64,000 nt of DNA, from the NCBI RefSeq assembly GCF_003626595.1, contig NZ_RBAK01000006.1:310001-374000 (forward strand), read 5' to 3'. The stretch comes from Micromonospora endolithica (GTDB taxonomy: Bacteria; Actinomycetota; Actinomycetes; Mycobacteriales; Micromonosporaceae). Shown piece after piece: positions 16,060 through 23,919 of the stretch. The position numbers and the translations under genes were made by a program. Positions within the stretch are counted from its first letter, which is position 1, and every line of letters begins with the position of its first letter. Below the pieces are notes generated by a model. It was not told the origin of the DNA, searched no databases, and saw nothing but the letters and a program-made list of their open reading frames with translations.

Positions 16060-16812
16060 ATGGGCGACGCGACGGGTACCCGCCATCTGCTGCTGCTGCA
16101 CGGCATGGGCGCCACCGGTGAGGTGTGGCTGCCCTGGGCGCCGCTGCTGGAGCGCCACTGGGCGGGGCGTTGGTTCGCCCCCGACCTGGCCGGGCACGGC
16201 TGGTCGCCGCCGCTGCCCGCGTACACCTTCCAGGAGCTGGCCGGACGGGTGGTCGAAGGGCTCGGCCCGGTGGCCCGGCGGTTCGGCCCCCGCGACCGGC
16301 TCGTGCTGCTCGGACACTCGCTCGGGGGAGTCGTCGCGCTGGCCCTGGCCGCGCCGTCGTGGCGCCTGCCGGTCGACGCGGTGGTCGGGCTGGGTGTCAA
16401 GGCAGTCTGGTCCCCGGCCGACCTGGACAAGGCCCGCGAGCTGGCCGCCCGCCCGGTGACCTGGTTCGCTACCCGGGACGAGGCGGCCCGCCGCTACCTG
16501 CGGGTCTCCGGCCTGACCGGGCTGTTCGCCCCGGACCATCCGGTGGTCGACGCGGGACTGCGCCGTGAGGACGACCGCTGGCGGCTGGCCATGGACCCGG
16601 CGGCGTTCGCGGTGGGGGAGCCGAGGCTGCCCGCGCTGCTCGCCGCCACCGACGTCCCGGTGCTGCTGGCCCGCGGGGAGCGGGACCCGATGGTGAGCGA
16701 CGCGCAACTCAAGGAGCTGGACGTCCCGGTCGCCACCCTGCCAGGGCTGGGCCACCAGGCGCACGTGGAGGACCCGGCGGCGGTGCTCGCCCTGCTCGAC
16801 CCGTACCTCTGA
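16060..16812 (+). CDS. alpha/beta-fold hydrolase
   Basis: A 250-aa alpha/beta hydrolase. It has the oxyanion strand LLLLHGMGATGEVW (about 9-22), the nucleophile elbow LGHSLGGVVAL (Ser about 88), the acid in ARGERDPMVS and the catalytic His in LPGLGHQAHVEDP. There is no signal peptide, so it is cytoplasmic. An in-frame upstream ATG at 16003 would overlap the preceding terminator hairpin; ATG 16060 gives the normal family N-terminus. The substrate is not predictable. It converges with the TagF-like gene, whose stop is 8 nt away. Confidence 0.83.
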   Translation: MGDATGTRHLLLLHGMGATGEVWLPWAPLLERHWAGRWFAPDLAGHGWSPPLPAYTFQELAGRVVEGLGPVARRFGPRDRLVLLGHSLGGVVALALAAPSWRLPVDAVVGLGVKAVWSPADLDKARELAARPVTWFATRDEAARRYLRVSGLTGLFAPDHPVVDAGLRREDDRWRLAMDPAAFAVGEPRLPALLAATDVPVLLARGERDPMVSDAQLKELDVPVATLPGLGHQAHVEDPAAVLALLDPYL

Positions 16813-16819
16813 CCGGGGT

Positions 16820-18526
16820 CTACACGGAGGGGGACAGCGGCGAGCCGTGCGGCACGCCGGCCCGCGGGTCCGGCGCGGTCCAGTCCGCGCCGAGCTGCCG
16901 GCGGGCGGCGTCCAGGAACACCTCGGCGTACGACTCGGCCGGGAAGTCACCCAGGTAGCGGGTCCGGGTGGCCCAGCGGGCCGCCGCCTTCGGGTCGGTG
17001 TCCAGCAGCGCGGTCAGCACGTCGTCCAGGTCGGACATGTCGCGGCGCAGCACGTAGCCCGAGGCGGCCAGCGGGAACCGCTCGACGAACTGCGTCCCGT
17101 CCACGCCCATGTCGGTGACCGCGTACGGCTTGCCGGAATAGAGCCAGTCGGAGATCACCCCGGACACGTCCGAGATCAACGCGTCGGCGCGGTTGACGCA
17201 CTCGGTGAGGGTCAGCTCGCGGCCGGCCGCCGCACCCCACAGGTGCTCCCGGCCGGTCTTGGCCCGGTCGGCGGCGAGCAGCTCGGTGAGGCGGGCCAAC
17301 TGCCGGGCCGACGTCGGGTTCTGCGAGGTGTACGGGTGCGCCCGCAGGATCACCGTCGCCCCCCGGTCCAGCAGCCGGCGGATCACCGTCTCGGCAACCG
17401 GCAGTGAGCAGTAGTCGGCGTCGGCGTGGTGCCCGGTCCAGGTGGGGGTGTAGAGCACGGTCGGGTGGGCCGGGCCGGGCGTCGGCTCCCGGCGCACCTC
17501 GATCGCCTCCACCTGGGGGCGGCCGACCACGACGAACTTCTCGGCCGGGATCTCCACGCCGGCCCGGGCGTACCGCTCGATCGCGGCCTGCCCGGCGACG
17601 AAGATCTTGTCGAAGATGGCCGAGACCGGGTTGGCGCTGGGCGCCTTGTCACTGTCGCCGTGGTGCAGCTGCACGTGGGTGAGCTGCGTGAAACGGACGC
17701 AGTGGCTGTTCTTCGCGCCGTGGTTGACGTAGAAGGCCGCCCGCAGGCTCGGCACCAGCGCCTCGTCCATGGTCTTCAGCGTGGGGCAGTAGACCACCGG
17801 CGCCCGGGTCGCGGCGGCCACGGTGGGCAGGAACTCCGGTTCGCGCAGCAGCACCAGGAACGGCCGACCGATCCGCTCCAGGTAGGGCAGCCACATGGTG
17901 ACCTGGTACTCGGAGCCGGGCGGGGCGGAGAAGTAGAGCAGGAACTCGGGCTGGTGCCGGCGCAGCGCCCGGCCCACCGGACCGCCGCCGGCCGACGGCC
18001 GGAACCGGCGCCGGGCCAGGTCGAGGCCGACCGCGACGCAGCCCGCCCCGACCAGCAGCGTGGCCACCAGAGCCACCCAGGCCGGCAGGACCAGGCCGGC
18101 GGCCAGCGCCACCAGCGCGAGCAGCGCCAGCACCACGTCACCGAGCCGGGAGGTGACCAGCGGGACCCAGGACCGGACCGGCAGGTTGGCCGCCTGGATC
18201 TCCAGGGCGCCGGCGTCGCGCAGCGGCCCGCCCAGCAGCACCAGTCCCAGCAGCACCAGCGCGGTGGCGGCCAGCGCCGGGTCGAAGCCGCCGTCCAGAC
18301 GGCGGGCGTAGCCGACCAGGATGCCGGCGGCGACCAGCACCGATTCGGCGAGGCCGTCGGCGGTCGGTCGGACCCGGCGCTCCCAGGCGGCGGCGGCGAG
18401 CGCCGCGACCGCGATCACCAGGCCCCAACCGGTCGCCCCGGTGAGCGCCAGGAGGAGGAAGGCCAACACCGCCAGCCCGGCGGCCAGCACCCGGGCGAGC
18501 AGCTTCCGGATCAGGTCCCCACGCAT
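16820..18526 (-). CDS. TagF/TarL-like polyol-phosphate polymerase with N-terminal membrane domain
   Basis: CDP-glycerol glycerophosphotransferase family protein of 568 aa. The first ~185 residues hold about five to six hydrophobic segments. The Glyphos_transf domain (about 200-550) has YFSAPPGSEYQVTMW, HHGDSDKAPSANP, FVVVGRPQVE, VLYTPTWTGHH, LRAHPYT and ALISDVSGVISDWL. These enzymes build poly(glycerol or ribitol phosphate) teichoic acid from CDP-polyols. In classical TagF the first His sits in HGT; here it is HGDSDK, shared with the paralogue at 37456. It lies 22 nt downstream of the CDP-ribitol synthase gene, so they form one operon and ribitol phosphate is the likely unit. Confidence 0.88.
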   Translation of the reverse strand: MRGDLIRKLLARVLAAGLAVLAFLLLALTGATGWGLVIAVAALAAAAWERRVRPTADGLAESVLVAAGILVGYARRLDGGFDPALAATALVLLGLVLLGGPLRDAGALEIQAANLPVRSWVPLVTSRLGDVVLALLALVALAAGLVLPAWVALVATLLVGAGCVAVGLDLARRRFRPSAGGGPVGRALRRHQPEFLLYFSAPPGSEYQVTMWLPYLERIGRPFLVLLREPEFLPTVAAATRAPVVYCPTLKTMDEALVPSLRAAFYVNHGAKNSHCVRFTQLTHVQLHHGDSDKAPSANPVSAIFDKIFVAGQAAIERYARAGVEIPAEKFVVVGRPQVEAIEVRREPTPGPAHPTVLYTPTWTGHHADADYCSLPVAETVIRRLLDRGATVILRAHPYTSQNPTSARQLARLTELLAADRAKTGREHLWGAAAGRELTLTECVNRADALISDVSGVISDWLYSGKPYAVTDMGVDGTQFVERFPLAASGYVLRRDMSDLDDVLTALLDTDPKAAARWATRTRYLGDFPAESYAEVFLDAARRQLGADWTAPDPRAGVPHGSPLSPSV

Positions 18527-18548
18527 CTGGTTCGTCCCGTCCCGCGGC

Positions 18549-20018
18549 TCAGGCGTCGACGCCGGTGGGCAGTTGCTCCGCCGGGTGCGCGCCGGGCGTC
18601 CGGCGTACGTCGATCACCTGGCCGGTCAGCTCGGAGATCAGCACGTCCAGGGAGGCCTGGGCGACCGCCTCGGAGGAGAGCAGCGTGTGCTCGGGCTCCT
18701 CGCCGAACGCCTTGGTGCGCATCGGGGTCGCGGTGCGTTCCGGGTTGACGCAGTTGACCCGTACGCCGAACTCGGCCCACTCGTCGGAGAGCGCCTGGGT
18801 CAGGTTGACCAGCGCCGCCTTGGTCGCCGAGTAGAGCGCGTAGCGGGCCCGGCCCCGGGTGTACGAGCTGGAGGTGTAGAGCAGTAGCTGGCCCTTGGTC
18901 TGCTGGAGGTAGGGCAGCGACTGCCGGGCGATGGTGACCGGGCCGACGAAGTTGACGTGCAGGAGGCGCTCCATCGTCTCCTCGTCCATCTCCGCGAGGG
19001 CGCCCCGCTCCAGGATCCCGGCGGTCACCACCACGTGGTCGATCCGGCCGGTCGCCTCGAAGGCGGTCTTCAGCGCCGCGGAGACGTCCTCGGGCCGCTC
19101 GACGTGGGTGCCCGTGGTGGAGCGGCTGAACGGGAAGACCTGGGCGCCGTAGCGGCGGGCCAGCTCGGTGAGGTCGTTGCCGATGCCGTAGCTGCCGCCG
19201 AACACCACGATGGTCCGGCCGGTCAGCTCCTCGGTGTAGCTGCGCAGGTCGGTGACCTTGGGCACCTGGGCGGCGGCGAGCTGGAAGAGCTTGTCCGCCA
19301 GGTGCACGTCGACCGGGTGGGTGACCTTGATGTTCTCGTCGGAGCCGTCGATCACCTTGATCGGGGTGCCGGGCAGGTAGCGCAGCACGACCCCGCAGTC
19401 GTCGGTGGCGGCGAAGTCCGGGTCGCCCGCGGCCCGCCGGTACGCCTCCCGAATGGTGCCGGAGCGGAACGCCTGTGGCGTCTGCCCACGGCGCAGCGAC
19501 GCGCGGACCGGGATGTCGGTGATGCAGTCGTCCCGGTCGACCTGGATGATCGTGTCGGCGGACGGAATGGCCACGTCCACCGCCGAGTAGGTCCAGAGCG
19601 CGTTCACGCACTCCCGCACGATCCGGCCGCTGACCAGCGGTCGCACCGCGTCGTGGAAGAGGATGTTCACGTCACCCTCGCCGACCGCGTCCAGCGCGAT
19701 CCGGGTGGTGTCGTTGCGGGTCTCGCCGCCCTCGATCACCTTGCCGACCTTGCGGAACCTCGCGTCGGCGACGATCCGCTCGGCGTCGGCCACGTGGCCG
19801 GGGGCCATCAGCACGATGATCTCGTCGATCTCCGGCGCGGCCTCGAACACCGCCAGGGTGTGCTCCAGGATCGGCTTCCCGGCGATCTTCAGCAGCTGCT
19901 TCGGGATGCCCAGCCCGAGTCGCGTGCCCGTCCCGCCGGCCAGGATCACGGCCACCGTCCGCGAGGGGCGCCAGGGTGCCGGGGCGGCGTCCGGAGCGGT
20001 GGTGTGGTCCTGCGTCAT
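18549..20018 (-). CDS. bifunctional CDP-ribitol synthase (cytidylyltransferase-SDR fusion, Bcs1-like)
   Basis: A 489-aa two-domain enzyme. Residues ~20-245 are an IspD/TarI-type nucleotidyltransferase: VAVILAGGTGTRLGLGIPKQLLKI, then FHDAVRPLVS, VRASLRRGQTPQAF and the late DDCGVV. Residues ~265-470 are a short-chain dehydrogenase: VVFGGSYGIGNDL (variant of GxxxGxG), the Ser of SSSYTRGRARYALYSATKAAL and its YxxxK-type Tyr/Lys. The same fusion in Haemophilus Bcs1 reduces ribulose-5-P and couples it to CTP to give CDP-ribitol. The domain order matches, so poly(ribitol phosphate) synthesis is the best guess. Upstream of the TagF-like polymerase and downstream of tagGH. Confidence 0.88.
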   Translation of the reverse strand: MTQDHTTAPDAAPAPWRPSRTVAVILAGGTGTRLGLGIPKQLLKIAGKPILEHTLAVFEAAPEIDEIIVLMAPGHVADAERIVADARFRKVGKVIEGGETRNDTTRIALDAVGEGDVNILFHDAVRPLVSGRIVRECVNALWTYSAVDVAIPSADTIIQVDRDDCITDIPVRASLRRGQTPQAFRSGTIREAYRRAAGDPDFAATDDCGVVLRYLPGTPIKVIDGSDENIKVTHPVDVHLADKLFQLAAAQVPKVTDLRSYTEELTGRTIVVFGGSYGIGNDLTELARRYGAQVFPFSRSTTGTHVERPEDVSAALKTAFEATGRIDHVVVTAGILERGALAEMDEETMERLLHVNFVGPVTIARQSLPYLQQTKGQLLLYTSSSYTRGRARYALYSATKAALVNLTQALSDEWAEFGVRVNCVNPERTATPMRTKAFGEEPEHTLLSSEAVAQASLDVLISELTGQVIDVRRTPGAHPAEQLPTGVDA

Positions 20019-20112
20019 TGCCGTTCCTCACTTCTGGGGTGGGTGGGGGGTTTACGCGTCGGTGACCGGATGGGGATGGCGGGCCGGCACCGAGGAGAAC
20101 CTTAACGCGGAA

Positions 20113-20158
20113 GACGGGGCGCACCGACCCGGGCGAACCCGGACCGAAGCGCCCCGTC
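20113..20158 (-). terminator. hairpin after tagH-like gene
   Basis: GACGGGGCGC (20113-20122) and GCGCCCCGTC (20149-20158) are exact complements around a 26-nt interior containing a smaller CCGGG/CCCGG stem. It lies 9 nt beyond the ATPase stop (minus strand) and before the CDP-ribitol synthase start, splitting the wall cluster into two transcripts or causing partial attenuation. Confidence 0.65.
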
Positions 20159-20166
20159 GTCGCGGG

Positions 20167-20967
20167 CTACTTGTGGCTCTCGTACGCCGCGCAGACCTCG
20201 GCGGTGGGGCCGTCCATCTTGAGTACGCCGCCCTCCAGCCAGATGGTCCGCTCGCAGGTGTCCCGGATCGAGGTCAGCGAGTGGCTCACCAGGAACACCG
20301 TGCCGGCGCTGGCCCGCAGTTCCCGCACCCGCTGCTCGCTGCGCGCGCGGAACTTGTGGTCACCGGTGGCGAGGGCCTCGTCGATGAGCAGCACGTCGTG
20401 CTTCTTGGCGGCGGCGATGGCGAAGCGCAGCCGGGCGCCCATCCCGGAGGAGTAGGTGCGCATCGGCAGCGAGGCGAAGTCACCGCGCTCGTTGATGCCG
20501 GAGAACTCGATGATCTCCGGCGCCAGCCGCTTCACCTCCTCCGGCTGCATGCCCATGGCCAGGCAGCCGAGCACCACGTTGCGCTCACCGGAGAGGTCGT
20601 TGAGCAGCGCCGCGTTCACGCCGAGCAGGGACGGCTGGCCCTTGGTGTAGACGGTGCCCCGGGCCGGCGGGAGCAGCCCGGCGACGGCCCGCAGCAGGGT
20701 CGACTTGCCGGAGCCGTTGCTGCCGATCAGGCCGATCGCCTCGCCCTGGTACGCGGTGAAGCTCACGCCCTTCACCGCGTGCACCTCGCGGACGTTCGGC
20801 GCGTTGGTCCGGGACGCGATCCGCTTGAGGGCCGCCACCGGCGAGTGGCCCCCGGTGGCGCCCTTGTGGATCCGGTAGATCACGTGCACGTCGTCGACCA
20901 CGACGGTGGGGATCCGTCCGGAGTCCACCACGGCGGCGTTGCCCGCCGGCTGGGTCTGCTCAGCCAC
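20167..20967 (-). CDS. teichoic acid/polysaccharide ABC exporter, ATP-binding subunit (TagH/Wzt-like)
   Basis: A 266-aa ATPase. Walker A GLIGSNGSGKSTLL is at about 78-91, the signature is in MRTYSSGMGARLRFAIA (SSGM in place of LSGGQ, typical of the TagH/Wzt class), Walker B is HDVLLIDEALATGD, and the H-loop is VSHS. The insertion ADVREVHAVKGVSF-type start and lack of a C-terminal carbohydrate-binding domain fit TagH rather than O-antigen Wzt. It overlaps the permease gene by 8 nt. It powers export of the lipid-linked wall polymer across the membrane. Confidence 0.9.
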   Translation of the reverse strand: MAEQTQPAGNAAVVDSGRIPTVVVDDVHVIYRIHKGATGGHSPVAALKRIASRTNAPNVREVHAVKGVSFTAYQGEAIGLIGSNGSGKSTLLRAVAGLLPPARGTVYTKGQPSLLGVNAALLNDLSGERNVVLGCLAMGMQPEEVKRLAPEIIEFSGINERGDFASLPMRTYSSGMGARLRFAIAAAKKHDVLLIDEALATGDHKFRARSEQRVRELRASAGTVFLVSHSLTSIRDTCERTIWLEGGVLKMDGPTAEVCAAYESHK

Positions 20968-21862
20968 GGCCGTACTCCTTTTCTCCGCGCCAGAAGTAGA
21001 CGAACCCGCCGAGGCCCATCAGGACCGCCCAGCCGGCGGCGAGCAGCCAGAGCCGGGTGGGGGAGCCGAGCACGTGCTCCTGGTGGGAGTCCAGCAGCGC
21101 GTACCGGGCCAGCTCGATGTAGACCAGCGGCGGGTTGCACTCGAGCAGGGTGGCGGCCCAGTTCGGCAGGTGATCCCGGAACAGTGCGACCGGGTAGAGC
21201 ACGCCGGAGGCGTACAGCCAGGTCCGCATCACGAACGGCATGATCTGCTTGAGGTCGGTGACCTTGGAGCCGACGCGGGCCATCACCATGGTCAGCCCGA
21301 CGTTGAAGATCGTCTGGAGCAGCATCATCGGCACGATCAGCAGCCAGCGCAAGGTCAGCGGCTCGCCGGTGAACAGCACGATGGCCGCGAGCACCACCAA
21401 CGACATGAGTAGCTGCTGGAGCTGGATCAGCGTGACGGTGATCGGCAGCGCGGCGCGGGGGAACTGCAGGGCGCGGATCAGGCCCAGGTTGCTGGTGATC
21501 GCGCTGGTGCCGTTCGACACCGCGCTCTGGGTGAACATGAAGATGAACACGCCGGTGCAGAGGTACGCGATGAAGTTCGGCACGTTGCGGTCCTGGGACA
21601 GGATCACCCCGAAGATCAGGTAGTAGACCGCCGCGTTGGTCAGCGGGGTCAGCACCTGCCAGAGCTGGCCGAGCTGGGTGTTGCTGAACGACGAGGCGAC
21701 CTTCGCCCGCGAGTACGCGGTCATGAAGTGTCGGTACGCCCACAGCCGGCGGGCGTACTCCCCCAGGGGCGGGCGTTCCCCGGCGACCCGAAGCCCGTAG
21801 CGCTTCGCGAGCTGGGCCCGGGTCAGCCCGGATTCGGGGTCGGCCACCGCGGTGTTGGCCAT
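20960..21862 (-). CDS. teichoic acid/polysaccharide ABC exporter, permease subunit (TagG/Wzm-like)
   Basis: A 300-aa ABC-2 permease. A ~60-residue cytoplasmic N-terminus with RPPLGEYARRLWAYRHFMTAYSRAKV leads into FSNTQLGQLWQVLTPLTNAAVYYLIFGVI, the gate helix and first TM typical of TagG/Wzm/RfbA. Five further hydrophobic segments follow, with the final ones near 225-245 and 275-295. ATG 21862 (MANTAVADPESG) was chosen over a much longer open frame because family similarity begins there. It is divergent from a TetR gene, with a well-formed promoter upstream (21969-21997). Confidence 0.9.
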   Translation of the reverse strand: MANTAVADPESGLTRAQLAKRYGLRVAGERPPLGEYARRLWAYRHFMTAYSRAKVASSFSNTQLGQLWQVLTPLTNAAVYYLIFGVILSQDRNVPNFIAYLCTGVFIFMFTQSAVSNGTSAITSNLGLIRALQFPRAALPITVTLIQLQQLLMSLVVLAAIVLFTGEPLTLRWLLIVPMMLLQTIFNVGLTMVMARVGSKVTDLKQIMPFVMRTWLYASGVLYPVALFRDHLPNWAATLLECNPPLVYIELARYALLDSHQEHVLGSPTRLWLLAAGWAVLMGLGGFVYFWRGEKEYGRG

Positions 21863-21968
21863 GGTCAGGCGCTCCGATCTTTCGTGCCGATGGGGAGCAG
21901 TGGAAGGGTGTCGCGGCAATGAGATCAGCGCGGCCGGCGCGCAGGGGGGCCGGCTCGCTGCTGCGTGG

Positions 21969-21997
21969 AAAGTAATCCAAAATACGTCGGGACGCAA
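21969..21997 (-). promoter_or_regulatory. promoter of tagGH-like operon
   Basis: Read on the minus strand, TTGCGT (21997-21992), a 17-nt spacer and TACTTT (21974-21969) form a good -35/-10 pair about 107 nt before the permease start. The spacer is locally A/T-rich, unusual for this genome. The -35 box touches the TetR operator at 21999-22018. Confidence 0.65.
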
Positions 21998-21998
21998 C

Positions 21999-22018
21999 TG
22001 TAGCGTCGTTGCGCTACA
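21999..22018. promoter_or_regulatory. TetR operator between tagGH and its regulator
   Basis: A perfect inverted repeat TGTAGCG-N6-CGCTACA (21999-22005, 22012-22018), the length and symmetry expected for a TetR dimer. It abuts the -35 of tagGH on one side and overlaps the candidate -10 (TACATT, 22015-22020) of the regulator on the other, so one bound dimer could control both directions. Confidence 0.7.
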
Positions 22019-22027
22019 TTGTCCCAC

Positions 22028-22660
22028 GTGACAACCGAGAAGAGGCGTGTGCCGGCCGGTGCCGCGGTGCTGCGTGGGGAGATCACCACCGCCATCCGCG
22101 CCGCCGTCATGCAGGAGCTGGCCGAGGTCGGTTACGGGCGCCTCTCGGTCGAGGCGGTGGCCCGCCGTGCCGGCGTCAGCAAGACCGCGATCTACCGCCG
22201 CTGGCGCTCGAAACTCGACCTGGTGCTGGACCTGGTCTCCGCCGCCGCGGGACGCAACCTGCCGCTGCTGGACACCGGGAGCCTGCTCGGCGACCTGGAG
22301 ATCCTGCTCCACGTGATGGCCCGTGCGCTGCGTCACCGGCTGGCCTCGCAGATCATCCCGGACCTGCTGGCGGAGGCGGCCCGCAACCCGCAGATCGCGG
22401 AGAAGCTCCAGGCCGCGCTGGACGACTACCAGCAGGCCGTCGGCCGGATCCTGATCGGGCGGGCGGTCGAACGCGGGGAACTGTCCCCGGACACCGACCG
22501 GCGCGCCGCGGTCGACCTGATCGTCGGTCCGGTCTACTGGCGGATGGCCATCTCGCGGGCGACGCTGGAGCCGGCGGAGGTGCCCCGGATGGCCTCCGCG
22601 ATCGCCGCGGCCCTCCGGGTAGCATGCGGGGGACCTGCCCGCGCCGAGGTGGAAGTCTGA
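22028..22660 (+). CDS. TetR-family regulator divergent from wall-polymer exporter
   Basis: A 210-aa TetR/AcrR protein. The HTH lies in about 20-65 (GEITTAIRAAVMQELAEVGYG, LSVEAVARRAGVSKTAIYRRWRSKLDLVLD), and a TetR_C_11-like C-terminal domain follows. GTG 22028 lies 7 nt after TACATT (22015-22020), so transcription probably begins at the start codon, giving a leaderless mRNA; TTG 22019 is an alternative start. Its operator is shared with the tagGH promoter, making it the likely local regulator of polymer export. Confidence 0.87.
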   Translation: MTTEKRRVPAGAAVLRGEITTAIRAAVMQELAEVGYGRLSVEAVARRAGVSKTAIYRRWRSKLDLVLDLVSAAAGRNLPLLDTGSLLGDLEILLHVMARALRHRLASQIIPDLLAEAARNPQIAEKLQAALDDYQQAVGRILIGRAVERGELSPDTDRRAAVDLIVGPVYWRMAISRATLEPAEVPRMASAIAAALRVACGGPARAEVEV

Positions 22661-22809
22661 CCCCCGGTCCCGCGGTCGGCGGCCCACCCGCCATCATGAA
22701 CAGCAGGGCACAACTGGCCGGACAACGGCCGCCAAACGGTTAATTTCCCCCACATACCGCTACGATGCCCACGTCCCACAGCGAGCCACCCGCGACAGGA
22801 GGAAGCCCC

Positions 22810-23919
22810 ATGGTCGGGCCGCATCCAGAGTTCATTCCCCCGGCACGCCCGATCATCGGTGAGGCCGAGATCGAGGCGGCGGTTCGGGTGCTGCGGAGCG
22901 GCCGGGTCGTTCAGGGCCCCGAGGTCGCCGCGTTCGAGCAGGAGTTCGGCGACCTCGTCGCCGGGCGGCACTGCGTCGCCGTCAACTCCGGCACCTCCGC
23001 GCTCCAGCTCACTCTGATGGCGCTCGGCTTCGGCCCGGGTGACGAGGTCGTCGTACCCTCCTTCTCCTTCGCCGCCAGCGCGAACGCCGTCCGGCTGGTC
23101 GGTGCCGAGCCGGTCTTCGTCGACATCGAGCCCGGCAGCTTCTGTCTCGACCCGGAGGCGGTCGCCGCCGCGATCACCCCACGCACCGTCGCCGTCATGC
23201 CGGTGCACCTCTACGGTCACCCCGCCGCGATGGACAGGATCATGGCCATCGCGCAGCGGCACGGCCTCGCCGTGGTGGAGGACGCCGCCCAGGCACACGG
23301 GGCCGCCCTGGGTGGGACGCCGGTCGGTGCCTTCGGCACCGCCGGCTGCTTCAGCTTCTATCCCACCAAGAACATGCACGCCCTGGAGGGCGGCATGATC
23401 AGCACCGGTGACGCCGAGCTGGCGCGCACCCTGCGGCTGCTGCGCAACCAGGGCATGGAGCAGCGGTACGCCAACGAGATCGTCGGCGCCAACATGCGGA
23501 TGACGGACGTGGCCGCCGCGATCGGCCGGGTGCAGCTCACCCAGCTGGCCGAGTGGACCGAGCAGCGCCGGGCCAACGCCAAGGTGCTCGACTCGAAGAT
23601 CACCGCGATGGTCACCCCGCCGGTCGCGGACGACGCGCGACACGTCTACCACCAGTACACCGTCCGGGTGCGGGGCAACCGGGACGCCGCCATGGCCCGC
23701 CTCACCGAGCTGGGCATCGGCAACGCGGTCTACTACCCGACCCCGATCCACCGACTCAAGCCCTACCTCGACTCCGACGGCAAGCCGGGCCCGTGGGACC
23801 TGCCGGAGACCGAGCGGGCCGCGGCCGAGGTCGTCTCGCTGCCGGTGCACCCGTCGCTGAGCCCGTCGGACCTGGAACGGATCGCCGACGGCGCGAACCT
23901 GGCCGGGGGTGCGCGATGA
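22810..23919 (+). CDS. DegT/DnrJ/EryC1 sugar aminotransferase (WbpE-like)
   Basis: A 369-aa PLP-dependent aminotransferase for nucleotide sugars. It has NSGTSALQLTLMALG (phosphate-binding), VVEDAAQAHGA (Asp contacting PLP N1) and FSFYPTKNMHALEGGMI with the PLP-binding Lys in TKN. ATG 22810 has AGGAGGA upstream; the longer frame from 22765 is less likely. Stop and start overlap (ATGA) with the following Gfo/Idh/MocA oxidoreductase, which would make the 3-keto sugar substrate. The pair matches WbpB-WbpE, which convert UDP-GlcNAc-uronate to UDP-3-amino-GlcNAc-uronate. A dTDP-sugar substrate is the alternative. Confidence 0.88.
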   Translation: MVGPHPEFIPPARPIIGEAEIEAAVRVLRSGRVVQGPEVAAFEQEFGDLVAGRHCVAVNSGTSALQLTLMALGFGPGDEVVVPSFSFAASANAVRLVGAEPVFVDIEPGSFCLDPEAVAAAITPRTVAVMPVHLYGHPAAMDRIMAIAQRHGLAVVEDAAQAHGAALGGTPVGAFGTAGCFSFYPTKNMHALEGGMISTGDAELARTLRLLRNQGMEQRYANEIVGANMRMTDVAAAIGRVQLTQLAEWTEQRRANAKVLDSKITAMVTPPVADDARHVYHQYTVRVRGNRDAAMARLTELGIGNAVYYPTPIHRLKPYLDSDGKPGPWDLPETERAAAEVVSLPVHPSLSPSDLERIADGANLAGGAR

